DNA of 16,602 nt from UBA965 sp046303375. GTDB lineage: Bacteria > Chloroflexota > Chloroflexia > Chloroflexales > Roseiflexaceae. The stretch lies in contig JBKCGB010000196.1 in assembly GCA_046303375.1 (NCBI GenBank), forward strand, positions 1-16,602. The letters are read 5' to 3'. The position numbers were made by a program, and so were the translations under genes. The notes under the pieces are model-generated. The model did not search any database and was not told the origin of the DNA. It was given only the letters and a program-made list of their open reading frames with translations. Shown here piece by piece: positions 7,744-14,862 of the stretch (positions within the stretch are counted from its first letter, which is position 1; every line of letters starts with the position of its first letter).

Positions 7744-8457
7744 TCACACGAACGGATTAGCACTCGGCGTCAATACCAACTCTGGAATCGTCGCTCGCGC
7801 TGGCAGACTAGCCACAAACTGCACTACTTGCGCCACATCATCGGCCTGGAGCATGGCGGCGCGCCGTTCGGCACTGACGGGCGCAGGGCGTTTGTCGATT
7901 AACGGCGTATCGACCTCGCCCGGGTGCAACACGGTGGCGCGCACGCCATGGACTGCTTCTTCTTGCGCAAGGGTGCGCACAAACGCCGTCAAGCCACTTT
8001 TTGCCGCATTATATGATGCCCCACCCAGACTACTCGGACGCGGCACCGATGTCGAGCCAATCGCTACAATCACCCCCTGCGCCACCCGCAGCATGGGCAG
8101 TGCCTGTGTAATGAGAAAAAATGCTCCGTTGAGATTGGTATCAATCATCATCTGCCACGAGTCAGGTGTCAACTGCTCGACGCGCCGCGCTGGCAAATTG
8201 GTACCAGCGGCGCTGACCAGCACGTCGATACGACCAAACTGCTGCTGGACGCTGGTGAGTGCATGCATGACCTGATCCATGGCTGTCACATCACAGGCAA
8301 TCGGTAGCGCCGCGGCGCCACATTGTGCCGCCACATGTTGCAGGGCATCGATGCGCCGCCCCAGCAGCACCACGCGTGCCCCGGCACGGGCAAAACGCAC
8401 CGCACATGCGGCACCAATGCCACTCCCGGCACCACTGATGACGACGATTTCGCTCAT
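7744..8457 (-). CDS. Short-chain dehydrogenase/reductase (last gene of operon)
   Basis: This 237-residue classical SDR oxidises an alcohol or reduces a carbonyl using NAD(P). It has the Rossmann motif SGAGSGIG (8-15), SAAGTN (82-87) in place of NNAG, Asn108 in NTNLNG-like context, Ser135-137 in IGSTS, and the catalytic pair Tyr149/Lys153 in YNAAKSG. The Arg pair after beta-2 (LLGRR, 31-35) suggests NADP preference, which is an inference. I chose the ATG ending at 8455 because a GGGAGAAG Shine-Dalgarno lies upstream, inside the end of the methyltransferase gene; one base separates that gene's stop from this start. A longer in-frame start would overlap the methyltransferase by some 85 bases. 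Substrate unknown. Confidence 0.9.
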   Translation of the reverse strand: MSEIVVISGAGSGIGAACAVRFARAGARVVLLGRRIDALQHVAAQCGAAALPIACDVTAMDQVMHALTSVQQQFGRIDVLVSAAGTNLPARRVEQLTPDSWQMMIDTNLNGAFFLITQALPMLRVAQGVIVAIGSTSVPRPSSLGGASYNAAKSGLTAFVRTLAQEEAVHGVRATVLHPGEVDTPLIDKRPAPVSAERRAAMLQADDVAQVVQFVASLPARATIPELVLTPSANPFV

Positions 8458-8458
8458 A

Positions 8459-9199
8459 TTACTTCTCCCTGTGGGTATACACCGATACATGGGCTCGGCT
8501 TTGCGTATCAAATGGCGTCCGTTGCCAGTTTTCGTAGCGCTCACGCAACCGCAAGCCGGCCATGCGTGCCATCAAGTCCATTTCACCCGGCGTAATCAGG
8601 CGACACACGATGGGATTCATGGTTACGCCCTGCGGCGTGATGCGCACATGATGTTCGGTGAGGTGTTGTGTGACCGCATCGGAGCGCGCCACATCAAAGG
8701 TGACTGCATCGAGCTCGACCTGCTCGGTATGTACATAATCGGATTGTCCACCCGGCATCCAAGCAAACGGCACCGCCGTTTCAACCACAAATACCCCATC
8801 AGGCAAGAGATGGCGTGCCGCATTGGCGAAGCAGTTAATTTGGTCGTCGACGGTCAGCAAGTTAAAGATGGTATTAAATACGAGGTAGATAAGCCCGTAT
8901 GACCGCCCCATATCCACCGTACTCATGTCACCCTCGACTACCCGCAGGTCGGCGCCACCTGGCTTGGTGCGCAGTTGCTGAATCATATGCGGCGACAGTT
9001 CAATACCATCGACCGTCACACCCTGCGCCCGTAAGGGCAACGCGATGCGTCCCGTGCCAATGGCCAACTCGAGTGCAGGTCGCTGTGCGGCATACGCCGC
9101 CAAAAACTGCGCTGCAGCCGCCTCGTCGCCACGTGGCTGATCGTCGTAACGGGCGGCAACTGTGGCCCCAAAGCTGGTGGCTGGATGAAACCCTTTCAT
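8459..9199 (-). CDS. Class I SAM-dependent methyltransferase
   Basis: This 246-residue methyltransferase has motif I LELAIGTGRIALPL (43-56), the acidic end of beta-2 at Glu67 (VDGIELSPHMI) and the VVEGDM stretch (about 87-92) that contacts adenine. It fits the broad Methyltransf_25-like group acting on small molecules, with a beta-rich C-terminal part. The acceptor is not recognisable. It sits in the operon between the zinc-free dehydrogenase (30 bases away) and the last SDR (one base away), so it is co-transcribed with sugar-type oxidoreductases, which is unusual for a purely catabolic operon and might indicate O-methylation or demethylated-product handling. The Shine-Dalgarno is weak (AAAGAA about six bases upstream). 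Confidence 0.88.
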   Translation of the reverse strand: MKGFHPATSFGATVAARYDDQPRGDEAAAAQFLAAYAAQRPALELAIGTGRIALPLRAQGVTVDGIELSPHMIQQLRTKPGGADLRVVEGDMSTVDMGRSYGLIYLVFNTIFNLLTVDDQINCFANAARHLLPDGVFVVETAVPFAWMPGGQSDYVHTEQVELDAVTFDVARSDAVTQHLTEHHVRITPQGVTMNPIVCRLITPGEMDLMARMAGLRLRERYENWQRTPFDTQSRAHVSVYTHREK

Positions 9200-9229
9200 G
9201 ACGGTTCTTTCATGCGTATCACATTTACC

Positions 9230-10249
9230 CTACCAGTGCATCGTCACCGCCAAAAACTCATCGCGCTTGCGCAGCAGACCTTCATACATTTCGGGGGCTT
9301 GTTCGGCATGCACATGGTGCGTAATCATGTTGGTGAGGGGCAACTTCCCCGCTGCTGCAAAATGCGCGAGGAGCGGCAAGGCGCGGTCACGTGTGAATGG
9401 GAAGTGGTCACGCACCGTGGTACCAATCGCACTGCCATGTGCGCCTGTGATGGTCACCGAGCGACCATGCAAATCCCAATAGGAGTCGAAGTTTTGGATG
9501 ATGCCACGTGGGCTACCCACCAGCACCACCTGTCCGCCATCGCACACGAGTGTCAGCGCATCTTGCAGTGCGGCAGGGACACCCGTTGCATCCACCACCA
9601 CATCGGCACGCCGCCCCAGCATGGCTTGGAGCTGGGCTGGACCATCGCCATTGCTCGGGTCAATGGTGCGCACCCCATAGACCTGTTCGGCCCATTTACG
9701 CCGTTGTGTAAAGGCATCCACGCCAATAATAGGATGTGCACCTGCTGCGGCATACAACCGGGTGGCGATTTGACCAATCATCCCCAAACCGAGAATGACG
9801 ACGGCTTGCCCGAGGATGCGTTGCGATTGCACCAGTGCCGTAAATGGGAAGCGTGCCAATGACAGCATGGCGGCATCTTGGGTGGGCACATGGTCAGCTA
9901 CCGGCCAAATATCGGCATCGGCGGCACTCACGTCGACTACACTGTGGCTTTCGTGACGCCCCGGCCAAATGACACGGTCACCGACAGCAAAGCGCGTCAC
10001 CGCACTGCCCACGGCAATGATGCGCCCAACGGCACTATAGCCCGGCACAAACGGGAACTTGGCCCACAGATTTGTCGGATCCTTGAGCCACTGGTGGATG
10101 CCGGTATAAATGGCCAGTTCCGTACCAGCACTGATACCACTCGCCTCGGTAGCAATCAATACTTCAGTTGCACTCGGCGTGGGAATATCGTATTCCACAT
10201 GTTCGACCGTATGTTCTTTGGGCATGACAACGCGTAAGCCACGAGCCAT
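9230..10249 (-). CDS. MDR-family dehydrogenase lacking zinc ligands
   Basis: This 339-residue medium-chain dehydrogenase has a GroES-like N-terminal part and a Rossmann domain with GLGMIG (154-159). The usual catalytic zinc motif (Cys-Gly-x-Asp-x-His) is replaced by GISAGTELAIYTG (38-50), and the four-cysteine structural zinc loop is missing, so it is probably not a zinc enzyme. The GISAGTE stretch is shared with BchC-like and other zinc-free sugar or cyclitol dehydrogenases. I chose ATG 10249 because AAAGG (10259-10263) lies nine bases upstream; the ATG at 10258 abuts it with no spacing. The gene starts 18 bases after the SDR stop. The redox substrate is unknown. Confidence 0.87.
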   Translation of the reverse strand: MARGLRVVMPKEHTVEHVEYDIPTPSATEVLIATEASGISAGTELAIYTGIHQWLKDPTNLWAKFPFVPGYSAVGRIIAVGSAVTRFAVGDRVIWPGRHESHSVVDVSAADADIWPVADHVPTQDAAMLSLARFPFTALVQSQRILGQAVVILGLGMIGQIATRLYAAAGAHPIIGVDAFTQRRKWAEQVYGVRTIDPSNGDGPAQLQAMLGRRADVVVDATGVPAALQDALTLVCDGGQVVLVGSPRGIIQNFDSYWDLHGRSVTITGAHGSAIGTTVRDHFPFTRDRALPLLAHFAAAGKLPLTNMITHHVHAEQAPEMYEGLLRKRDEFLAVTMHW

Positions 10250-10267
10250 AGTAGGCATCCTTTCGTG

Positions 10268-11029
10268 TTATTGGGCGGTCCAACCACCATCGACTACCAG
10301 CTCAGCGCCTGTCATAAACGCTGATGCATCAGACGCCAAAAAGAGCATGGGACCTTCGAGATCACGCAGGTTACCCCAGCGCCCAATTGGCAAGCGGTCG
10401 ATGAACCACTGATAGGCAGCCGGATTATTGAGGATGGGTTGATTCATTTCGGTGGCAAATGGTCCTGGGCACAACGCATTGACTGTCACACCGCGACTCG
10501 CCCATTCGAGTGCCAACGTGCGTGTCAGCTGGATGACACCGCCCTTGGCGGCGGTATAGGGGGCGCGCTCGGCCAACCCTACCGTCCCCAGCATTGAGCT
10601 AACGTTGATGACGCGCCCCCACTTGCGTTCGAGCATTTGTGGCGCAAAGGCACGCGCACAGTAGAACGTCGCCGACAGGTTGAGTTTAATCAGCTCATCC
10701 CACTTGTCGATGGGGTACTCCACTGCCGGTTTCCGGAGATTCACCCCTGCGCTATTGACCAACACATCGACGCGTCCTACCGCCGCCGCCATGGCTTCGA
10801 CCTGGGCGTTGTCGGTTACATCGGCGGCGTAGGGCGTTGCAATGCGTCCCGTGGCAGCATGCACTTTCGCTGCCAGTACGGTCAGTGGCTCAATCCGCCG
10901 CCCCACCAGGATGACATCAGCACCGGCGGCAGCCAGTGTCTGCGCAAACACCTCACCGAGACCACCAGAGGCCCCAGTGATGAGAGCCACACGTCCATCG
11001 AGGTGAAACAAATCAAACGGTGCGGTCAT
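10268..11029 (-). CDS. Short-chain dehydrogenase/reductase (gluconate 5-dehydrogenase-like)
   Basis: This 253-residue classical SDR has TGASGGLG (18-25), NSAG (92-95), Ser144/Ser145 in INVSS, the YTAAKGG pair Tyr158/Lys162, and the C-terminal VDGGWT signature common to sugar- and hydroxy-acid SDRs. Reduction or oxidation of a keto-gluconate-type sugar acid is a reasonable guess only. The start ATG overlaps the TIM-barrel gene's stop (ATGA, 11026-11029) and has AAAGGA nine bases upstream, so the in-frame upstream starts inside the neighbour are rejected. Translational coupling in the operon is likely. Confidence 0.92.
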   Translation of the reverse strand: MTAPFDLFHLDGRVALITGASGGLGEVFAQTLAAAGADVILVGRRIEPLTVLAAKVHAATGRIATPYAADVTDNAQVEAMAAAVGRVDVLVNSAGVNLRKPAVEYPIDKWDELIKLNLSATFYCARAFAPQMLERKWGRVINVSSMLGTVGLAERAPYTAAKGGVIQLTRTLALEWASRGVTVNALCPGPFATEMNQPILNNPAAYQWFIDRLPIGRWGNLRDLEGPMLFLASDASAFMTGAELVVDGGWTAQ

Positions 11030-12051
11030 CGTGCCTGTTCCTTTGCTTGCATGAGGGTGCGCAGATGCGCCACACTCTGCGTGAATTGTGTTTCTTCGTA
11101 TGCACCCAATGCCAAGGCATCCTCGCCACGCTCCCACGGCGTGCGCCAATCATCACTGGCTGAACGCACATGTCGAGCCGCAAAGTGCCAGAGCGGGCGC
11201 ACGGCATCTACCCCAAATGGCGTGGGGTAGCCCTGCCACCACTCTGGTGTCAAGACGCGAATATGCCGCGCATTGATGGCCGCCAACTCGATGTTGCACG
11301 TCGCACGGGGCGCATGTGTGGCGAGCACCGCAAACAAGGCCTGCACGTCGAGCACCCCCTGACCCAGGGCACTGCGCACCAGCAGGTAGCCATGATCACT
11401 CAGGTAGAGGAAATAATCCTTGAGGTGCACATTGACGATGCGGTGCGCCAGCTTTTGTGCAAAGGCAATTGGCTCCTCAGCCACCGCCAGCGGATTCACT
11501 GCGTCCAACGTCACGCCGATGTGTGCACCACCGACTTCGTCGCAGATGCGGATGAGATCGTCGCTATTGAGATCTTGGTGGTTTTCGGGCGCCACCACAA
11601 TATCGTGTGCCTCAGCGAGCGGACGCGCCCGTGCGAGCACGGCAATTTGCGTGGCGAGATGCGCTTCCCAGCCGCCAGGGAAGGTGGCACGATTGCCTTC
11701 GAGCATGCCGCTCACCATCACACGCACCGTGCGCGCACCGAGTGCCGCAGCAGTGGGAATGAGCGTGGCCAACATGGCATCATCTATTACGGCACCATCG
11801 ACCACAATGCTGATGCCCAGCGAATCGGCACGCTTGCGGAATTCGCTCAAGCCGGTGGGAGTCTTGTCTTTGATGATGTCAAGTGGAATCTCGATAGTCG
11901 CCAAGTTGTGATAGGCGGCCAACTCGAGGAGTGCGTGGGCATCATAGGGGCGCGGGCAGACACGTGGTGTACCCGCACCAGCAAAGCCACAACGCCACGG
12001 AAAACTATACGCAGCCAACCCAATCGGGTTATGACCAATGTGCATCGGCAT
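11026..12051 (-). CDS. Sugar phosphate isomerase/epimerase-type TIM barrel
   Basis: This 341-residue protein is of the AP-endonuclease-2-like xylose isomerase TIM-barrel superfamily (sugar epimerases, IolE-like dehydratases, hydroxypyruvate isomerase). The expected metal-binding residues appear in order at strand ends: Glu156 (VVAPENHQD), Asp183 (GVTLDAVN), His209 (VNVHLKD) and Glu255 (CNIELAA). The start ATG 12051 has AAAGG nine bases upstream (12061-12065); an ATG two codons later is less well placed. It follows the zinc dehydrogenase by 27 bases and overlaps the SDR by four. With its neighbours it suggests a route that oxidises, isomerises and again reduces a sugar or cyclitol. The exact reaction cannot be told. 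Confidence 0.88.
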   Translation of the reverse strand: MPMHIGHNPIGLAAYSFPWRCGFAGAGTPRVCPRPYDAHALLELAAYHNLATIEIPLDIIKDKTPTGLSEFRKRADSLGISIVVDGAVIDDAMLATLIPTAAALGARTVRVMVSGMLEGNRATFPGGWEAHLATQIAVLARARPLAEAHDIVVAPENHQDLNSDDLIRICDEVGGAHIGVTLDAVNPLAVAEEPIAFAQKLAHRIVNVHLKDYFLYLSDHGYLLVRSALGQGVLDVQALFAVLATHAPRATCNIELAAINARHIRVLTPEWWQGYPTPFGVDAVRPLWHFAARHVRSASDDWRTPWERGEDALALGAYEETQFTQSVAHLRTLMQAKEQAR

Positions 12052-12078
12052 ATGGTTGTCCCTTTGGCATAGTGATGC

Positions 12079-13134
12079 CTATCCGATAGTACCGTTCGGG
12101 CGCAAGACGGCCTTGGGGATGGTTAATTCTTCCATTGCCATAAATCCTTCGTGCCAATCGAGCAAATCGAACTCGGTCACGAGTGGAGCCACGTCGAGCT
12201 GCCCCGTCCCCATCAACTCCAAAATCCGCTCCCATGTACCATGCAGGTGACTAAATGAGCCCTGCAACGTGGCGGCTTTGGCCACCAAGCGATCAATGCT
12301 AAAGCCTACTGGTGCTGGTCCCCAGCCAATCTTGGTGATTTGGCCATTGGGGCGCACGAGGTCGAGACTCTGGTCAAGGGTTTTGGATACACCGACAGCA
12401 TCGACGACCAGATGCGCCCCAAAGCCGTCACCGGCATTGAGCACGGCACTCACGACATCTTGTTCATCACCGATGAGCACATCGTCGGCACCCATTTTTT
12501 TGGCCAAATCGAGCCGATTTCCGTCACGGCGCAACCCAATCACACTAATCCGCGCCACACCACACAGGCGCAACACGGCGATACACATCAGTCCAATGGG
12601 ACCAGGCCCCATGACCACCACATGGTCTGCAGGGCGCGGGCGACTTTTCTCGATAATCGCGTTATAGGCGACACAGCCGGGCTCAGTCAATGACGCATGT
12701 GACATAGGCACATGGGCGGGGATGCGGTGCAAAATCGCAGGGCGACTAATCACGTAGTTGGCCATGGCTCCATCGGCACCAAAGCCAAATCCCTTGCGCT
12801 TGGGACAAACATTATACTGGCCGGCACGGCAGTAGGGACAGATGCCACACACCCACGAGGCCGTTTCTGAGACCACCCGTTCACCGACCTTGAATTCGTC
12901 GACACCGGCCCCGACTGCTGCAATCACACCTGAGAATTCATGCCCGAGAATGCGTGGTCCCGGCATTTGGTGGTTGTCACCCTGCCAGACGTGGATGTCG
13001 GTACCACACACGCCTACGGCACCGACCTGCATCAATACTTGACCTGGGCCAGGAGTGGGGATACCCACTTCTTCGATTTGAGTCCGTTCTCGTGGACCAC
13101 GATAGACAAGCCCCTGCATCGTTGCACTGCTCAT
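12079..13134 (-). CDS. Zinc-dependent alcohol/polyol dehydrogenase
   Basis: This 351-residue zinc MDR enzyme of the sorbitol/threonine dehydrogenase type has Cys43 in GVCGTDIH and His65-Glu66 in LGHE as the catalytic zinc site. The four structural zinc cysteines are Cys96, Cys99, Cys102 and Cys110 (CGICPYCRAGQYNVC). The NAD-binding VMGPGPIG and the GLRRD stretch follow. It should oxidise a secondary alcohol of a polyol or sugar with NAD(P). I chose ATG 13134 because AAAGGA sits about seven bases upstream; an in-frame ATG at 13200 lies upstream of the promoter -10. It is first in the six-gene operon and is directly behind the promoter and palindrome at 13172-13201. Confidence 0.93.
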   Translation of the reverse strand: MSSATMQGLVYRGPRERTQIEEVGIPTPGPGQVLMQVGAVGVCGTDIHVWQGDNHQMPGPRILGHEFSGVIAAVGAGVDEFKVGERVVSETASWVCGICPYCRAGQYNVCPKRKGFGFGADGAMANYVISRPAILHRIPAHVPMSHASLTEPGCVAYNAIIEKSRPRPADHVVVMGPGPIGLMCIAVLRLCGVARISVIGLRRDGNRLDLAKKMGADDVLIGDEQDVVSAVLNAGDGFGAHLVVDAVGVSKTLDQSLDLVRPNGQITKIGWGPAPVGFSIDRLVAKAATLQGSFSHLHGTWERILELMGTGQLDVAPLVTEFDLLDWHEGFMAMEELTIPKAVLRPNGTIG

Positions 13135-13171
13135 ACGTATTCCTTTAAAAATGGTGGTACACCCTAATTGT

Positions 13172-13201
13172 GTTGCGATTATACCATTTAAATCGTGCAA
13201 C
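13172..13201 (-). promoter_or_regulatory. Operon promoter with overlapping imperfect palindrome
   Basis: On the minus strand a consensus TATAAT (plus positions 13178-13183) preceded by TGG forms an extended -10; no good -35 is visible. It is overlapped by an imperfect inverted repeat, GTTGCGATT (13172-13180) and AATCGTGCAAC (13191-13201), identical in its arms apart from two extra bases. A repressor site over the -10 would be a natural way to make the operon substrate-inducible, but no regulator gene is in the window. Confidence 0.55.
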
Positions 13202-13232
13202 TTGGTTTACCGACCTGCACACGGGAATCACA

Positions 13233-13269
13233 CCACGGAGGGATGTCACGTAGTGACATCCCTCCGTGG
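13233..13269 (-). terminator. Perfect 17-bp hairpin after the secreted repeat protein
   Basis: CCACGGAGGGATGTCAC (13233-13249) pairs perfectly with 13253-13269 around the loop GTA. It starts 22 bases after the stop of the minus-strand gene ending at 13292 and sits upstream of the operon promoter. There is no T tract on either side, so its role as a terminator is inferred from position and stability. Confidence 0.55.
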
Positions 13270-13291
13270 GAATAAAACGCCATGCATGCAA

Positions 13292-14458
13292 CTACGGCAT
13301 GGTGGGCCATACCCGTAGTTCAACGATAATGGGTGGTACATCGGTGAAATACGCTTTGATCTGTGCGACTGCCGTCTTATCAGGAATGGTAAATGCTATT
13401 TGACCACCGTAGCGCGTTCCCGCAGCCACATTTACTAGTCGCATCGGGTTGTTGAGTTGGCGCGTCAGCTTGTCAGGCGTATACTCGTTTCCATCAAAAT
13501 CAATCAGCGTGATTTGTGTAAAATCGCTACGCACGGGGGCACCACCAGATGCCCGATTGTTGATTACATCAAAGAGACCAACCACGTATTTGGTACGTTT
13601 GGGTGCTGACACAGCATCAATGGTGTAGGTATAGCGTAATTCACTCACCGCCAACACCACAGGCTGATCGGTTGTACTATTCCAGTATCCGAATGGGGGC
13701 ATGTTGTTGTAGTACGTGACCAAATCACTCATTGGCAACAACGTTACTGTCGGTGTGGGGATGACCGCTGCCACACTGGGATTCGGCGCTGGAGTAATTT
13801 CACGGCCAAGCAATCCTGTTTGCACCCTATAGGCAGCGGGATTTTCGGCGTGGTACTCAAAGCGAGCCCGTTCAAAGTATTGGACGGTGTATGTGGTGCC
13901 ATTGATTAATTGACGGAACTCAGCCGAAATAGGCAAACCAAAGAGCGCCAGGCTTTCACGTTCGGCAATCGCCTTGTTGTTGTCGAGTTGCACCCCGTAG
14001 CGCCGCCAATGCGCATAAAACTCACCACAGACATACTGCTGTGTACTAGCAAACCAACGACAATCACTGCGACTCGCCAGTGCGCGCCCTTGCACGTCGG
14101 TGGCATCACGCATTGTGGCCGCGGCCATGCGTACACCGGTTGTCTGTGCCAGTACATCCGCACCGACTAATGCTAATTGCACGCGATACGCCGTAGGTTC
14201 GTTGGGATGAATCTCGATACGCGCACGTTCAAATTGTTGCACGGTGAGCTGCTGACCGTCACTGGTGGTCGTGGTTGCGGCAGCAATGGGCAAACCAAAG
14301 ACCGGCAACCCGCCGTTTTTCTCCCAGAACTGACGGATTTCACCCGTGATACACAACCCCGTCTCACGAAAACAGCGCGCTGCCGCAGCGGCTTCTGCAA
14401 CGGTGAGCAATGCCAGCCACCCGATGACCACACATAAAACAATACGATGGTACCGCAT
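13292..14458 (-). CDS. Secreted two-repeat surface protein with DUF4352-like C-terminal domain
   Basis: This 388-residue exported protein has a signal peptide at residues 1-27 (basic MRYHR, hydrophobic core, then AEAAAAA before RCF). Two copies of a roughly 75-90-residue module follow, at 29-103 and 133-221, each with FW or HW, then VFGLPI or LFGLPI, then VQQFERARIEIHP or VQYFERARFEYHA. Each module begins with a cysteine pair. A Pro/Thr linker (222-243) leads to a beta-rich domain (about 266-388) resembling DUF4352, ending with a conserved pattern of Gly then AFTIPD. The module is, from memory, frequent in Chloroflexota extracellular proteins, with unknown ligand. The GTG at 14464 overlaps the perfect Shine-Dalgarno AAGGAGGT (14463-14470), so ATG 14458 is the start. 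No catalytic motif is visible. Confidence 0.85.
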   Translation of the reverse strand: MRYHRIVLCVVIGWLALLTVAEAAAAARCFRETGLCITGEIRQFWEKNGGLPVFGLPIAAATTTTSDGQQLTVQQFERARIEIHPNEPTAYRVQLALVGADVLAQTTGVRMAAATMRDATDVQGRALASRSDCRWFASTQQYVCGEFYAHWRRYGVQLDNNKAIAERESLALFGLPISAEFRQLINGTTYTVQYFERARFEYHAENPAAYRVQTGLLGREITPAPNPSVAAVIPTPTVTLLPMSDLVTYYNNMPPFGYWNSTTDQPVVLAVSELRYTYTIDAVSAPKRTKYVVGLFDVINNRASGGAPVRSDFTQITLIDFDGNEYTPDKLTRQLNNPMRLVNVAAGTRYGGQIAFTIPDKTAVAQIKAYFTDVPPIIVELRVWPTMP

Positions 14459-14495
14459 ACGCACCTCCTTGGTATTGTGACGCTATTGTAACGCA

Positions 14496-14531
14496 CAATC
14501 CCCTCGAGAGCGAATGCTCTCGAGGGGATTG
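14496..14531. terminator. Perfect 16-bp hairpin downstream of tRNA-Val
   Basis: CAATCCCCTCGAGAGC (14496-14511) pairs perfectly with 14516-14531 around the loop GAAT. It begins seven bases after the encoded CCA of the minus-strand tRNA, and ends well before the Shine-Dalgarno of the next gene. It probably separates the two transcripts, though no T tract follows. Confidence 0.6.
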
Positions 14532-14537
14532 ATGGAG

Positions 14538-14614
14538 TGGTGGGCGATAGTGGGCTCGAACCACCGACCTCATCCGTGTGAAGGATGCGCTCTGGCCAAC
14601 TGAGCTAATCGCCC
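14538..14614 (-). tRNA. tRNA-Val(CAC)
   Basis: The minus strand folds into a full cloverleaf: acceptor GGGCGAT with ATCGCCC, D stem GCTC/GAGC, anticodon stem CATCC/GGATG with loop TTCACAC giving anticodon CAC, T stem GGTGG/CCACT with loop TTCGAGC, and discriminator A. The 3' CCA is encoded (14538-14540). It reads the valine codon GTG. An extended -10 lies upstream at 14634-14642. Confidence 0.97.
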
Positions 14615-14633
14615 AAACAACGCCATGAATTGT

Positions 14634-14642
14634 ATCATAGCA
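14634..14642 (-). promoter_or_regulatory. Extended -10 of the tRNA-Val gene
   Basis: On the minus strand TGCTATGAT (plus 14634-14642) gives a -10 TATGAT with the TGn extension, 19 bases before the mature tRNA 5' end. No convincing -35 is seen. It is divergent from the aromatic operon promoter. Confidence 0.55.
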
Positions 14643-14681
14643 CCATCCAAAATGCAACCGTATAACCGCAGTACTCCGGAT

Positions 14682-14710
14682 TTGACGACAACGCATTTAT
14701 CGTATACGAT
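14682..14710 (+). promoter_or_regulatory. Promoter of the aromatic amino acid operon with 12-bp palindrome
   Basis: TTGACG (14682-14687, five of six to the -35 consensus) and TACGAT (14705-14710, four of six) are spaced by 17 bases. The -10 lies inside a perfect 12-bp palindrome ATCGTATACGAT (14699-14710), which could be an operator or chance. Transcription would start near 14717, leaving a short lead to the leader-peptide Shine-Dalgarno at 14731. Confidence 0.65.
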
Positions 14711-14742
14711 GTGCGTACTGTTCTATTGCGAGGAGTAATTCC

Positions 14743-14826
14743 GTGGTACGTGTGGCACATGACGCCAGCACCTATTATGCGTATTACTTTACCGGCTCAC
14801 AACTGAGACCGGCTTCTTCGCCATGA
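14743..14826 (+). CDS. Aromatic operon leader peptide (Tyr/Phe attenuator)
   Basis: This small reading frame encodes 27 residues, starting with GTG seven bases after AGGAG (14731-14735) and ending in TGA at 14824-14826. Residues 11-16 read YYAYYF: four Tyr codons and one Phe codon among six (14773-14790). It lies between the operon promoter and a strong intrinsic terminator, and the genes downstream make the precursors of Tyr and Phe. In classical attenuation (established for trp, phe and his operons) a ribosome starved of charged tRNA stalls at such a run and lets an antiterminator form. The peptide itself probably has no other function. That it is translated is an inference from the ribosome binding site and the codon run. 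Confidence 0.82.
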   Translation: MVRVAHDASTYYAYYFTGSQLRPASSP

Positions 14827-14862
14827 CTGCAACACACCCAGCGTGACACACCGGCGAGAGGC
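14792..14862 (+). promoter_or_regulatory. Attenuator: early hairpin and antiterminator
   Basis: An early hairpin pairs CCGGCTCA (14792-14799) with TGAG-A-CCGG (14804-14812), just after the Tyr codons. The antiterminator pairs GCTTC-T-TCGCC (14812-14822) with GGCGAGAGGC (14853-14862): ten pairs, one of them G-U, with a single bulged base. It uses the 5' arm of the terminator, so the two exclude each other. A ribosome at the leader stop codon (14824) would cover 14812-14822 and favour termination; one stalled at 14773-14790 would leave it free. The early hairpin shares only one base with the antiterminator. Confidence 0.7.

Noticed and set aside
11170..12072. 300-residue plus-strand reading frame
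   Set aside because: Antisense to the TIM-barrel gene, whose metal ligands and start signals are clear.
13178..13200. Start of the zinc dehydrogenase at ATG 13200
   Set aside because: It would place the promoter inside the gene and lacks a Shine-Dalgarno; ATG 13134 has one.
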